A stretch of 43,352 bases of DNA, from contig JALETS010000191.1 in assembly GCA_022781395.1 (NCBI GenBank), positions 1 to 43,352 on the forward strand, in the 5' to 3' direction. Of the stretch, positions 1 to 10,900 are shown piece after piece. Source of the DNA: Lachnospiraceae bacterium (lineage in GTDB: Bacteria > Bacillota > Clostridia > Lachnospirales > Lachnospiraceae). A program made the position numbers and the translations under genes. The first letter of the stretch is position 1; each line of letters starts with the position of its first letter. The notes beneath the pieces were generated by a model. That model saw nothing but the letters and a program-made list of their open reading frames with translations, ran no database searches and was not told where the DNA came from.

Positions 1-60
1 ACTGACTGTTGTATAAGTTCTTACAGATTCCATTCCGATTGTACCGGAATCAATTCTCAC
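1..60 (-). CDS. Partial CDS, N-terminus of an unrecognised protein (runs off left edge)
   Basis: A GTG codon at 60..58 is preceded on the minus strand by AAAGGAGG with a five-base gap, a very strong ribosome binding site. It opens a frame that stays open to the window edge and reads MRIDSGTIGMESVRTYTTVS. Only 20 codons are visible and the ORF track missed it because of its length. The segment has no hydrophobic signal peptide. I do not recognise a family with certainty. It lies downstream of the hydratase gene on the same strand but is separated from it by about 220 bases, so it probably has its own promoter there. Confidence 0.6.
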   Translation of the reverse strand, partial: MRIDSGTIGMESVRTYTTVS

Positions 61-211
61 TAGTCCCTCCTTTTGTATAAGCCCATTTCCATGCCTGTCT
101 GTGTCACCCGACTGCACCCTCCCTGATGCATGGCAATAGAAAGGACGATATCTTACCGGAAAATCCTTTTCCCATAAAATACCGTCCGTGGTCTCAACAT
201 ATTACAGATTC

Positions 212-236
212 AGGAAAAACCACTCTGGCCAAGAGT
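212..236 (-). terminator. Weak candidate terminator after the hydratase gene
   Basis: On the minus strand ACTCT-TGGCC-AGAGT can form a five-base-pair hairpin followed by GGTTTTTCC, about 45 bases after the hydratase stop codon. The stem is short, so this is only a plausible terminator. The rest of the 61-279 interval shows nothing else I can name, apart from the ribosome binding site of the edge gene. Confidence 0.3.
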
Positions 237-279
237 TATCTTCCCTGTACCATATATATCGGAACATTCTGTGATTTCA

Positions 280-2586
280 TTAACCGTCTACTCTGTTATA
301 GTTGATCAGGCAGCCTTTTAAGATAATCTGTCTCTCTTCATCCGTCAGTTCGCCGAGTCTTAAGTCGAACTCTGCCAACTGTCCTGCTGTCACATCTACC
401 TTATAAGCCTTGATCACATCTGCCTTCTCCTCTACTGCCTTCCTGATACCGGGGAAGAAAAGGTAGTCCAGATTCTTAAACGGAAGTTCTCCTTCCGGAA
501 TCAGGAACGGAAGCATACCCCAGTTGATCAGGTTAGAACGATATCTCTTGGTGGCATACTCATTGGCAATATTAGCCCAGCCGCCCAATACTTTCTGACA
601 GCTTGCTGCCTGCTCTCTGGCAGAACCGTCACCCGGCTTTACTGCGAAAATAGTGGAGCCGAAACCTGTATTCTCGTGAGACGCATCTGCAAAAGTCTTC
701 TTAACCACATCCATAACCGGTTTTACATCCGGATGTACCTCACAGGGATGTTCTCCCTTCATTCTGGCTGTCTCTGCTCTCTGGATATCCTTAGCACGTC
801 CTACATACTCAGGATCTTTTCTGGATAAGGTAAACTCTGCCAGTCCCAGAGGATTAGAACGATAAGAGGATGTCTCACCGGAAGGAATCAGCTCATCTGT
901 AGTGGTAACCGGATCATGAATCTCAGATACTACGCGCAGCACCAGATTCTCCGGCAGTGCCCCCATAGCCGGCCAGTCCTTAATATTGGGACCAAACTGA
1001 ATCTCCACGCTCTCGTCAGCCACGCCCTTGGAATCAAAAACACGGTTCGCATAAATATTTGCATCAAAATGATATTTGTACTGTCCGATGGTTCCGTCAA
1101 AATCAGTAGCCGGTGTCAATACACCCTTATTGGCCGCCGTAGCTGCAATAGAGCGGGCATCCATCAATGCTACTGAAGAGATCTGTCCATTCTGCAGCTT
1201 AGAGCCCTCTCTGTTCGGGAAGTTTCTGGTAGAATGACGGATACTGAACGCATTGTTAGCCGGTGTATCTCCTGCTCCAAAGCAAGGACCACAGAATGCG
1301 GTCTTCATGACGGCACCTGTCTCCATAATAGTTGCTGCACAGCCGTTCTTGATCAATTCCATATAAACGGGCATGGAAGCCGGATATACGCTAAGCGTAA
1401 ATCCATCCGAACCGATATAAGAGCCTTTCAGGATATCGGCTGCCGCACAGATATTCTCAAAACCGCCGCCTGCACAGCCTGCAATAATACCCTGGTCAAC
1501 CATGAATTTACCGTTTACAACTTTATCCTGTAAGGAATAGGGTACTGCACCGTCTAAGCTGACCTTGGCACGTTCCTCTACATCATGAAGGACATCTGCA
1601 AGATTCGCATTTACCTCATCAATCGTATATGTATTGCTGGGATGAAAAGGCATTGCGATCATCGGACGGATCTTAGACAGATCCACTTTGATCATACCGT
1701 CATAATATGCCGCTTCACCCGGATTTAACTCCTTATATTCATCCACTCTGCCATGGATATCATAGAACTCTTTGATTGTATCATCTGTTTTCCAGATGGA
1801 GGACAGACAGGTTGTCTCTGTCGTCATGACATCGATACCGATACGGAAATCGGCACTCAGGGATGCCACACCCGGCCCTACAAACTCCATTACTTTATTC
1901 TTCACATAACCATTCCCGAATACGGCCCCGATAATCGCCAGTGCCACATCCTGAGGACCTACACCCTTCACCGGCTCACCGGTCAGATACACACCAACCA
2001 CACCGGGCATATTGATATCGTAAGTCTGGGATAATAACTGTTTAACTAACTCAGGTCCACCCTCGCCCATGGCCATGGTACCAAGCGCACCATATCTGGT
2101 ATGGGAATCAGAACCCAGAATCATCTTGCCGCCGCCTGCAAGCATCTCTCTTGCATACTGATGGATGACTGCCTGATGAGGCGGTACATAGACACCGCCA
2201 TACTTTTTCGCACAGGTCAGACCAAACATGTGGTCATCCTCATTGATTGTACCGCCTACTGCGCACAAGGAATTGTGACAGTTGGTAAGTACATACGGAA
2301 TCGGGAACTTGGTCAGTCCTGATGCTCTGGCTGTCTGGATAATACCCACAAAAGTAATATCATGTGAGGTCAATTTATCAAATTTGATTTTCAGCTTCTC
2401 CATATTGCCGGAGGTATTATGCTCCTGCAAGATACCATACGCCATCGTGTTTTTGGTGGCTTCTGCCTTAGAGATTTCTTTCCCTGTTTTACTTTTCACT
2501 TCCGCAGCGGCATCCTCACCGTCCGGAATAATCTCGGTGCCGTTTACAAGATAAGCACCACCTTCTAATAATTCAATCATTTTCAA
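280..2586 (-). CDS. Aconitase-family hydratase (YbhJ/AcnA-like)
   Basis: This 768-residue protein belongs to the aconitase superfamily, which interconverts hydroxy-acids such as citrate and isocitrate by dehydration and rehydration on a [4Fe-4S] cluster. Family landmarks are visible in order: GSDSHT near residue 160, the GCAGG cysteine region where classical aconitases have GSCTN, ACGPC with two cluster cysteines, [15 protein letters not shown] (which keeps the Ser-x-Arg catalytic pair) and NLINWGMLP in the swivel domain. Length matches AcnA-type enzymes. The changed GSCTN motif and general divergence suit the poorly characterised YbhJ-like hydratase branch better than canonical AcnA, so the substrate is open. 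A GAGGAGG ribosome binding site precedes the ATG. No citrate-cycle neighbours are present. I am sure of the family but not of the substrate. Confidence 0.85.
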   Translation of the reverse strand: MKMIELLEGGAYLVNGTEIIPDGEDAAAEVKSKTGKEISKAEATKNTMAYGILQEHNTSGNMEKLKIKFDKLTSHDITFVGIIQTARASGLTKFPIPYVLTNCHNSLCAVGGTINEDDHMFGLTCAKKYGGVYVPPHQAVIHQYAREMLAGGGKMILGSDSHTRYGALGTMAMGEGGPELVKQLLSQTYDINMPGVVGVYLTGEPVKGVGPQDVALAIIGAVFGNGYVKNKVMEFVGPGVASLSADFRIGIDVMTTETTCLSSIWKTDDTIKEFYDIHGRVDEYKELNPGEAAYYDGMIKVDLSKIRPMIAMPFHPSNTYTIDEVNANLADVLHDVEERAKVSLDGAVPYSLQDKVVNGKFMVDQGIIAGCAGGGFENICAAADILKGSYIGSDGFTLSVYPASMPVYMELIKNGCAATIMETGAVMKTAFCGPCFGAGDTPANNAFSIRHSTRNFPNREGSKLQNGQISSVALMDARSIAATAANKGVLTPATDFDGTIGQYKYHFDANIYANRVFDSKGVADESVEIQFGPNIKDWPAMGALPENLVLRVVSEIHDPVTTTDELIPSGETSSYRSNPLGLAEFTLSRKDPEYVGRAKDIQRAETARMKGEHPCEVHPDVKPVMDVVKKTFADASHENTGFGSTIFAVKPGDGSAREQAASCQKVLGGWANIANEYATKRYRSNLINWGMLPFLIPEGELPFKNLDYLFFPGIRKAVEEKADVIKAYKVDVTAGQLAEFDLRLGELTDEERQIILKGCLINYNRVDG

Positions 2587-2674
2587 CTAACCTCCTCATT
2601 TATATTTAGTACGTATACATTATCCCTCAATCTGACAGGCAGACGGGCTTTCTTACCGCCACACCTAATTAATA

Positions 2675-2703
2675 ATTATATAGGATAACCGTCGGCGACG
2701 CAA
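2675..2703 (-). promoter_or_regulatory. Sigma-A-type promoter for the hydratase gene
   Basis: Read on the minus strand, TTGCGT (2703..2698) and TATAAT (2680..2675) are separated by exactly 17 bases. They lie about 90 bases upstream of the hydratase ATG and just after the hflX stop codon. The -10 is consensus and the -35 matches at four of six positions. Confidence 0.65.
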
Positions 2704-2745
2704 TGAATTTAGGAAAAATCAGGATATTTAGAAAATCCGGTTTAT

Positions 2746-4074
2746 TTAGGCGAAAGGTGTCGGATCAACGACATACTTCTCATAGAATCTATAGTCTTCC
2801 ATCCGACAGTTGACCTTCATCCGTACCCCTTCCTCCAGATAGGAGGTCTCATACACTACGGCATGCTCATTCAGATAAGACACCGCCCTGCCGTCTGTAT
2901 AAGGAATCAGGAAAATACATTCCCGATAGCCGCCTGACAGCTTCTGTTCCATCAGGCTGATCAGTTCTTCCATCCCAATCTGCTGTTTGGCAGACAAATA
3001 GATGCTGTTCTCTGTCACCACCGGCAGATGCTCTGTCAGCCCTTCTTCGGAAAGACCGGACAATCCCGGTATCTCATCCGGCGTTACCAGGTCTGCCTTG
3101 TTATAGACATATATCATGGGAATACCATCTGCTCCCAATTCCTTTAGCGTCTGATTGGTAACAGCAATCTGCTCTTTGTAATGCTCATCACTGTAATCCA
3201 CCACCTGCAGAAGAATATCTGCTTCCCTGGCTTCTTCCAGGGTAGAATGGAAAGCCTCCACCAGATTGTGGGGCAGCTTATGAATGAACCCTACAGTATC
3301 CGACAACAGGAAAGCATGATGATTCTCCGGAGCAATCTTACGCACAGTAGTATCCAACGTGGCAAAAAGCATATCCTTCTCCATAACCTTTTTCTCTTCC
3401 ACATCCACTTCATCTATTCCGTATAGATCCAGCATGGCGTTCAGCAGCGTAGATTTCCCCGCATTGGTATACCCCACCAGAGCTGCCCTGGGCAGACCTG
3501 ACTGGGCACGGCGCTTTCTCTGGGTTTCACGCTCCCGGCTCACATTCTTCAGCTCCCGCCGCAGTTCTGTCAGACGATGCTCCAGAACACGTCTGTCCAG
3601 TTCCAGCTTCTTCTCCCCGGCACCCTTATTGCTCATGGCACCGCTGCCGCCTCCCTGTCGGCTCAGTGCGGCATGGAGTCCTACAAGTCTGGGCAGCATA
3701 TACTGCAACCTGGCCACCTCCACCTGTAATTTTGCCTCACGGGAATGGGCTCTGCTTGCAAAAATATCGAGAATCAGTGTACTTCTGTCCAGAACAGGCT
3801 TCTCCAATCGTTCCTGAAGATTCCGCATCTGCATGGGAGAAAGAGAATTGTCAAATATTATGATGTCCGTGTCGGTTTCCAGAGCAAGTTCTTTTACTTC
3901 CTCCACCTTACCTGTACCGATATAAAATGCCTTATGCACTTCCGCAAGGGTCTGCTCTATGGTAGCAACCACTTCCATATCACAGGCTTCTGCCAAAGCA
4001 CCCAATTCCTCCAGAGAAGCAACATAATCTTCTCCATCATTTAAATTGATACCAACCAACAATGCCCGTTCCAT
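2746..4074 (-). CDS. hflX: GTPase HflX
   Basis: HflX is a ribosome-associated GTPase that can split stalled or hibernating 50S/70S particles. The sequence has the HflX N-terminal domain, the glycine-rich linker RQGGGSGAMSNKGAGEKKLELD, then the G domain: GYTNAGKST (G1), TLDTT (G2), DTVGFIHKLP (G3), YNKADL (G4) and a SAK motif (G5). The ORF track begins at 4152, but that extension lies inside the preceding phosphotransferase gene. The ATG at 4074 (MERALLVGIN) follows AAAGAAAGG and gives 442 residues, in line with the family. The gene starts 25 bases after the phosphotransferase stop, so the two are probably co-transcribed. Confidence 0.93.
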   Translation of the reverse strand: MERALLVGINLNDGEDYVASLEELGALAEACDMEVVATIEQTLAEVHKAFYIGTGKVEEVKELALETDTDIIIFDNSLSPMQMRNLQERLEKPVLDRSTLILDIFASRAHSREAKLQVEVARLQYMLPRLVGLHAALSRQGGGSGAMSNKGAGEKKLELDRRVLEHRLTELRRELKNVSRERETQRKRRAQSGLPRAALVGYTNAGKSTLLNAMLDLYGIDEVDVEEKKVMEKDMLFATLDTTVRKIAPENHHAFLLSDTVGFIHKLPHNLVEAFHSTLEEAREADILLQVVDYSDEHYKEQIAVTNQTLKELGADGIPMIYVYNKADLVTPDEIPGLSGLSEEGLTEHLPVVTENSIYLSAKQQIGMEELISLMEQKLSGGYRECIFLIPYTDGRAVSYLNEHAVVYETSYLEEGVRMKVNCRMEDYRFYEKYVVDPTPFA

Positions 4075-4099
4075 CTGATATCTATACCTTTCTTTTGCA

Positions 4100-5206
4100 C
4101 TATCCATGCAGATCCAAATATTTCTCTGCCAGTTCCACAGTGCCCTCCGCAAATTTTTCCCGATACGTTATAGCAGAGGCAGCATTGGTGCGGCTGTGTA
4201 CCCATGCCAGTAACTGCAGTCTGCGCATCATAATAAAAGTGGAAATCATATCCAGGTCTTCCCGTGTAAGAGTACCCTGCTTCCGATACCCTGCTATCCA
4301 TGCCTTAATTAATTCAGGAACTGCCTCTTTTGTCTCAACAAAACTTAAGGACGCAGCCAGATCCTGCATATACCAGCCAAATCCGCAATCATCAAAATCT
4401 ATGATCTTCAGCCTGTCCTCTTCAATCAAAAGATTGGCTCCCCGCAGATCCCCATGAATCAAACCGTACTTCCCCCGGTTAACACCATATTCCTGCAATT
4501 TCTGATAAATCAGCCTGTCTGCCCTGTTCAGGACATCCGGTATGCCCTGCCCGGACTTAATCGGCTGTGCCGGGACAAACACCTCTCTCCAATCTCCCCA
4601 GACAGCCTGCCTGCCGATCATCGTCTCGTAATTCCAATGGAACCGGGGTAATTCTGATGCCTCTTTCCAGCCCTTTGTCTGTGTATGAAATAATGCTGTC
4701 ACTTCGCCCAGGCGCTCAAACCAGACTGTCTGTTCCGACAAAGTCAAATTCTCCAGCGGCATACCTGTCAGATAAGTAAAAAGCATCCCATAATATACTT
4801 GTCCCTTTCGATCCTCTACCTGATACAGATACTGTCCGTCATCACCAGCCAGTGGCTGCCGCAGGCTGAATCGTACTTCAGACTGCTTATCCCTGCCGCA
4901 TACCTGCCGGTCTTCATCATACTCCCTATATTGCTTCTGCAGTTCCAGCATCCATCGGATCTCTGACAGAAGTTCTTCCTCACTGTGATATGCCGGCCGG
5001 CACAAGCGCACGATGACACGTCTGCTCCGGCTGTCTGGGTCACTGTTTGGAGATTCATCTGTATTTTCAGTATGCTCCGCCAGATAGGTAATATTCTCTG
5101 ACACCTGCAAAAGCTTTATAGTATCAGCACCTTTCAGCATCCGGTTGTAATTCTGCAATATTCTGTTGGCTAAACGGATACATTCTTCTTTATCATCAAA
5201 CATCAT
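4100..5206 (-). CDS. APH-fold phosphotransferase (CotS / homoserine kinase II-like)
   Basis: This is an aminoglycoside-phosphotransferase-fold kinase of unknown substrate. The catalytic loop GLIHGDLRGANLL (Brenner motif HGDxxxxN) and the metal-binding IDFDDCGFG are intact. The N-terminal lobe is less conserved and includes an acidic, serine-rich stretch (ENTDESPNSDPDSRSRR). The ORF track starts at a TTG (5254) embedded in the terminator of glgP. A TATAAT box lies between that TTG and the first ATG at 5206, so I placed the start at 5206 (MMFDDKEE), although no good ribosome binding site is visible there. Relatives include spore-coat CotS-type proteins and SrkA-like kinases; genuine antibiotic resistance activity is unlikely from context. 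It precedes hflX by 25 bases. Confidence 0.75.
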   Translation of the reverse strand: MMFDDKEECIRLANRILQNYNRMLKGADTIKLLQVSENITYLAEHTENTDESPNSDPDSRSRRVIVRLCRPAYHSEEELLSEIRWMLELQKQYREYDEDRQVCGRDKQSEVRFSLRQPLAGDDGQYLYQVEDRKGQVYYGMLFTYLTGMPLENLTLSEQTVWFERLGEVTALFHTQTKGWKEASELPRFHWNYETMIGRQAVWGDWREVFVPAQPIKSGQGIPDVLNRADRLIYQKLQEYGVNRGKYGLIHGDLRGANLLIEEDRLKIIDFDDCGFGWYMQDLAASLSFVETKEAVPELIKAWIAGYRKQGTLTREDLDMISTFIMMRRLQLLAWVHSRTNAASAITYREKFAEGTVELAEKYLDLHG

Positions 5207-5254
5207 ATTTCTGATTATATCATGACTTACTGAGACTTGTCGCAATAAATTCAA

Positions 5255-5287
5255 AAGCTCTTACCCCATATAGCAGAGTAAGAGCTT
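5255..5287 (-). terminator. Rho-independent terminator of glgP
   Basis: AAGCTCTTAC and GTAAGAGCTT form a perfect ten-base-pair stem around a 13-base loop immediately after the glgP stop codon. It is followed on the minus strand by TTTTGAATTT. Confidence 0.85.
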
Positions 5288-5299
5288 CCCTTTAATAAA

Positions 5300-7801
5300 T
5301 TATTTACCGATTTTCTTTCCGATAACAGGTTCTTTCGGAATCACTACCTTGTCAAGCTTCCAGATATCATCCACATACTCCTGAATCGTTCTGTCGGATG
5401 TAAATTTACCGGAGCATGCCACATTGAGAATAGCACTCTTAGCCCATCTCTTCTCATCCCTGTACGCTGCTTCCACTCTTCTCTGAGCCTCTGCATAGGA
5501 TTTAAAATCTTTCAGGATAAAATAGGTGTCCGCTTTCGCCGTGCATTGTGTATTCAGCAAGGAATTATACAACGGTCTGAACAGATCAGGATCGTTCGGT
5601 GCATAGGTACCGTTAATCAGCTGCATTAATACTTTTCTGATATCCGGATCATTGTTAAATATCTCTGTCGGATCATAACCGCCATAATTCTCATAACGGA
5701 TGACTTCATCAGAACTTAACCCGAAAATAAATGCATTCTCTTCGCCTACTTCTTCCACGATCTCCACATTGGCACCGTCCATCGTACCCAGCGTCAAAGC
5801 ACCGTTTAACATGAACTTCATATTACCGGTACCGGATGCCTCCTTACTTGCTGTAGAAATCTGCTCGGATACATCGGATGCTGCAAAAATAATCTCCGCA
5901 TTGGATACACGGTAGTTCTCAATAAAGACTACCTTAATCTTACCGTTAATACCGGGATCATTGTTAATCACATCTGCCACGGAATTGATCAGCTTAATTG
6001 TCAGCTTGGCATTTTTGTAACCTGCTGCTGCCTTTGCACCGAAGATAAAAGTTCTCGGATAGAAATCCATATCCGGATGCTCTTTCAACTCATTGTACAG
6101 ATACATAACATGTAAGATGTTCAGCAGCTGACGTTTATACTCATGCAGTCTCTTAACCTGCACATCAAAGATGGAACGGGGATCTACCTCGATACCATTG
6201 TGTTCCAGAATATACTCAGCCAGACGAACCTTGTTCTGATACTTGATGTTCATAAACTCCTGCTGAGCCTTCTCATCATCAGCATATACTTTTAATTTAT
6301 TAATCATCGGAAGGTCTGTAATCCAGTCACTTCCCACATGGGCTGTTACCCAGTCGGCAAGAAGCGGATTCGCATGCAATAAGAAACGTCTCTGTGTGAT
6401 ACCGTTAGTCTTATTGTTGAACTTCTCAGGCATCATCTCGTAGAAGTCCTTCAATTCCTGATTCTTCAGGATCTCTGTATGTAATCTTGCCACACCATTG
6501 ACAGAATAGCCTGCTGCAATAGCCAGATGAGCCATCTTAACCTGTCCGTCATAGATAATAGCCATCTTACGGACTTTCTCCTGATCACCGGGGTATCTCT
6601 GCTGGATCTGTGCAACAAATCTGCGGTTAATCTCCTCTACGATCTGATAAACACGGGGAAGCAGTCTGGAGAACAGCTCAATAGGCCATTTTTCCAATGC
6701 CTCTGCCATAATCGTATGATTCGTATACGCACAGGTCTTGGTCGTTACTTCCCATGCCTCATCCCAGGAAAGGTAATACTCATCCATCAGGATACGCATA
6801 AGCTCTGCGATTGCCACAGTCGGATGGGTATCATTCAACTGGAAGGTAACCTTTTCATAGAATTTTCTGATATCATCATGCTTTCTCATGTATTTCGCTA
6901 CTGCTTCCTGTACAGATGCAGAGATAAAGAAATACTGCTGTTTTAAACGAAGCTCTTTACCGGCGTAATGATTATCATTCGGATAAAGTACTTCAACGAT
7001 ATTTCTCGCCAGATTCTCCTGTTCAACAGCCTTCTGATAGTCACCCTTATCAAAAGAGTCAAGCTGGAAGCAGTCTACCGGTTCTGCATCCCAGATACGG
7101 AGCGTATTGACAATGCCGTTGCCATATCCTACAACCGGCATATCATAAGGAATCGCTTTCACGGCCTGATAGCCTTCCTGTCTGAAGTTGCTTCTGCCGT
7201 TCTCATCCACATATACATTGACATAACCGCCGAAACGGACTTCCTTGGCATATTCCGGTCTACGCAGTTCGAATGGATTACCATCCTGCAGCCAGTTATC
7301 CGGCACCTCAACCTGATAACCGTCTCTGATCTCCTGCTTAAACATACCATAACGATAACGGATACCGCAGCCGTATGCCGCATACCCCAGCGTAGCCAGG
7401 GAATCTAAGAAGCAGGCTGCCAGACGACCCAAACCACCGTTACCGAGCGCTGCATCCGGTTCCTGATCCTCTACTACATTAATATCAATACCAAGCTCAT
7501 CCAAAGCCTTCTCTACGGCCTTGTAAGCCTGCAGGTTAATCATGTTATTACCAAGGGCACGGCCCATCAGGAATTCCATGGACAGATAATATACCATCTT
7601 AGGGTCCTGTTTATCATATTCCTTCTGTGTCGTCATCCACTGATCTACAATTGCATCCTTAATCGCATAGGATACTGCCTGAAAAATCTGCTGATCGGTA
7701 GCTTCCTCAAGCGTCTTTCTGTAAAGCGTCTTTACATTATAAAGTACGCTTCGCTTAAAAAGCTCTGTATCAAAGGTTGTGGTAACAGCTTTTTTTGCCA
7801 T
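5300..7801 (-). CDS. glgP: Glycogen/alpha-glucan phosphorylase
   Basis: The 833-residue product phosphorolytically releases glucose-1-phosphate from glycogen or maltodextrin using pyridoxal phosphate. Diagnostic segments are YYLSMEFLMGRALGNN near the N-terminus, EPDAALGNGGLGRLAACFLDS, FQLNDTHPTVAIAELMR, KTNGITQRRFL, VQVKRLHEYKRQLLN and the PLP-lysine region EASGTGNMKFMLNGALTLGTMDGANVE. Length and order are standard. The ATG follows a GAGGAAC ribosome binding site. A TATAAT (7884..7879) lies upstream but without a convincing -35 box. GlgC and GlgD for glycogen synthesis are about 35 kb away in this window, so the glycogen genes are not in one operon here. Confidence 0.97.
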   Translation of the reverse strand: MAKKAVTTTFDTELFKRSVLYNVKTLYRKTLEEATDQQIFQAVSYAIKDAIVDQWMTTQKEYDKQDPKMVYYLSMEFLMGRALGNNMINLQAYKAVEKALDELGIDINVVEDQEPDAALGNGGLGRLAACFLDSLATLGYAAYGCGIRYRYGMFKQEIRDGYQVEVPDNWLQDGNPFELRRPEYAKEVRFGGYVNVYVDENGRSNFRQEGYQAVKAIPYDMPVVGYGNGIVNTLRIWDAEPVDCFQLDSFDKGDYQKAVEQENLARNIVEVLYPNDNHYAGKELRLKQQYFFISASVQEAVAKYMRKHDDIRKFYEKVTFQLNDTHPTVAIAELMRILMDEYYLSWDEAWEVTTKTCAYTNHTIMAEALEKWPIELFSRLLPRVYQIVEEINRRFVAQIQQRYPGDQEKVRKMAIIYDGQVKMAHLAIAAGYSVNGVARLHTEILKNQELKDFYEMMPEKFNNKTNGITQRRFLLHANPLLADWVTAHVGSDWITDLPMINKLKVYADDEKAQQEFMNIKYQNKVRLAEYILEHNGIEVDPRSIFDVQVKRLHEYKRQLLNILHVMYLYNELKEHPDMDFYPRTFIFGAKAAAGYKNAKLTIKLINSVADVINNDPGINGKIKVVFIENYRVSNAEIIFAASDVSEQISTASKEASGTGNMKFMLNGALTLGTMDGANVEIVEEVGEENAFIFGLSSDEVIRYENYGGYDPTEIFNNDPDIRKVLMQLINGTYAPNDPDLFRPLYNSLLNTQCTAKADTYFILKDFKSYAEAQRRVEAAYRDEKRWAKSAILNVACSGKFTSDRTIQEYVDDIWKLDKVVIPKEPVIGKKIGK

Positions 7802-7989
7802 TTGCGTTCCTCCTCGTTTCCATCTTCTTTCATTCCAAATATCGTACAGATGTAAGTATGCAATCCTGCACTATATTTATTATATATGCTCTTTATTGTT
7901 TTGCCTATCAGCAAACTGCTCAAAAAGTGACATTTTTTTACATAAAATACGAATATATTGGTAATTCAGGTATATTTCACGCCTTAAGC

Positions 7990-10900
7990 TCAGCACTTCT
8001 CAATGCTGATCGTTACCATCTCACCATTGACATTCCACTCTTTGGAAACAGCAAGTGTTTCTCCTGTCGTGATACTCTCTGCCAGAACCTTACCGGAGAT
8101 CATTGCCTCATTCTTCAGCACGATACCGGCCACCTTATCATTACTGCTCAAGGAAACCTTAATATGATCCATCACTTCAAAATCAGCTTCCTTACGCATG
8201 GTCTGGATCTTACTGATCACTTCATAGACAAAGCCTTCCTCGATCAGTTCTTCAGTCAGATTAGTATCCAGCACAACAGTCACATAGTTATCTGCCTCTG
8301 CCACAAAACCATCCTTCTGTGCCATATCAATGAGCAGATCCTCTTCTGCCAGAACAATTTCCGTACCATCCACTTCAAATTTCAGAGCACCATCGGATTT
8401 CAACGCAGCCATGGCAGCACTGCCATCAACATTAGCAAGATAATTCTTAATGCCGCCCAGCTGTTTACCGTATTTAGGGCCAACCGTCTTAAGCTGCGGC
8501 TTGAAGCTGTAGCTTGTGAAAGCAGATACGTCATCCGAGAATTCTACCTTTTTCACATTCAATTCATCCTCAATGATCTCCTGATAGAAGGTACCAAGTT
8601 TATTCGGAGCTTTCACATACATGGTGCCAATAGGCTGACGGTTCTTGATATTCGCTGTATTACGGGCTGCACGACCCATGACAACGATCTTAAGAACTTC
8701 TTCCATATCCTCTTCCAGCTTCTGATCGATCAGCTTCTCATCTGCAACCGGGAAGTCACACAGATGGATACTATCCGGTGCGCTCCGGTCAATACTTCTT
8801 ACCAGATTCTGATAGATTTCTTCTGTCATAAAAGGAATCATCGGCGCTGCACACTTGGAAATCGTAACAAGAGCGGTATACAGGGTCATATAGGCATTGA
8901 TCTTATCCTGCTCCATACCTTTGGCCCAGAAACGTTCACGGCTTCTTCTGACATACCAGTTACTCATCTCATCCACAAAATTGTCCAGTACTCTTGCAGC
9001 CTCGGGAATCCGGTAATTGCCTAAATTATCATCCACTTCCTTGATTGCCGTATTCAGCTTGGATAAAAGCCATTTATCCATAACCGGAAGTTTCTCATAA
9101 TCTAACGTATATTTTGTCGCATCAAAGTTATCAATGTTTGCATACAGAACAAAGAATGCATAAGTATTCCACAGCGTACCCAGGAACTTACGCTGACCTT
9201 CCTGTACCGCCTTACCGTGGAATCTGTTAGGAAGCCATGGTGCGGAATTAATGTAGAAATACCAGCGGATTGCATCGGCGCCATAGGTTTCCAGTGCCTC
9301 AAACGGATCAACCGCATTTCCTTTGGATTTGCTCATCTTCTGACCGTTCTCATCCTGAACATGCCCCAAAACAATTACATTTTCAAAAGGAGCCTTATTA
9401 AACAGTAAGGTAGACTCAGCCATCAGGGAATAGAACCAGCCACGGGTCTGGTCAACCGCCTCAGAGATAAACTGTGCCGGGAACTGCTGTTCAAATAAAT
9501 CTTTATTTTCAAAAGGATAATGATGCTGTGCAAAAGGCATCGCACCGGAATCAAACCAGCAGTCGATTACTTCCGGTACACGCTTCATGGTTTTGCCACA
9601 CTTCGGACAGGTAATCGTAATCTCATCAATATATGGTCTGTGCAGTTCCACCGTCTTGGCAGCCGGATTGCCGCTTAACTTCTCCAGTTCTTCACGGGAA
9701 CCGATAGATTCCATATGTCCGCAGTCATCACACTGCCATACATTTAACGGAGTACCCCAGTAACGGTTACGGGAAATGCCCCAGTCCTGAATGTTCTCAA
9801 GCCAGTTGCCAAAACGTCCCTCACCAATAGATTCCGGAATCCAGTTTACAGTCTTGTTATTGCGCACAAGATCATCTCTTACCGCTGTCATCTTAATAAA
9901 CCAGGATTCACGCGCATAGTAGATCAGCGGAGTATCACATCTCCAGCAGAAAGGATAATCATGCTCAAATTTCGGCGCATCAAAAAGCTTGCCCTCTTTG
10001 TCCAGATCCTTCAAAACCTCCGGGTCAGCCTTCTTGACAAATAAGCCTGCATAAGGTGTTTCTTCTGTCATCTCACCCTTACCGTTAACGAACTGCACGA
10101 AAGGAAGGTCATATTTCCGGCCTACCTGGGCATCATCCTCACCAAATGCCGGTGCAATATGAACGATACCGGTACCGTCTGTCATTGTAACGTAGCTGTC
10201 ACAGGTTACGAAATGTGCTTTCTTATGCTGTTTTGCTGCGGATTCTGCCGCACATGCAAACAACGGTTCATACTCTTTATATTCCAGATCTGTTCCCACA
10301 TAGGTTTCCAGAATTTCATAAGCCGGCTTCCCTTCTTCTGCCAGCTTGCCCAGCACATTATCAAGAAGTGCCTGTGCCATATAGTAGGTATAGCCATCGG
10401 CTGCCTTAACCTTTACATAGGTCTCATCCGGGTTCACACAAAGTGCCACGTTGGAAGGAAGTGTCCAGGGTGTTGTGGTCCATGCAAGGAAGTAAGCATC
10501 TTCACCCACAACCTTGAAACGTACCACAGCGGAACGCTCCTTCACTGCTTTGTAGCCCTGGGCTACCTCATGAGAAGACAGCGGGGTACCACAGCGAGGA
10601 CAGTAAGGCACAATCTTAAATCCCTTGTACAAAAGTCCCTTATCCCAGATCTGCTTGAGTGCCCACCACTCTGATTCAATGAAATTATCATCATAGGTTA
10701 CATACGGATTATCCATATCTGCCCAGAAACCAACCGTACTGGAGAAATCCTCCCACATACCTTTGTATTTCCATACAGATTCTTTACATTTTGTGATAAA
10801 AGGGTCCAGACCGTATTCTTCGATCTGCTCTTTGCCATCTAAGCCTAACAGCTTCTCAACTTCCAGCTCTACCGGCAGGCCGTGGGTATCCCATCCGGCC

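Noticed and set aside
3359-3817. 152-residue serine/arginine-rich plus-strand ORF
   Set aside because: It is the antisense shadow of the HflX G domain and linker.
4100-5206. Aminoglycoside resistance determinant
   Set aside because: The APH fold is shared by many kinases. Context (hflX, glgP) and the divergent N-lobe give no support for antibiotic modification.
7795-9024. 409-residue plus-strand ORF
   Set aside because: It is antisense to ileS, has no ribosome binding site and a histidine/isoleucine/cysteine-rich composition typical of shadow frames.
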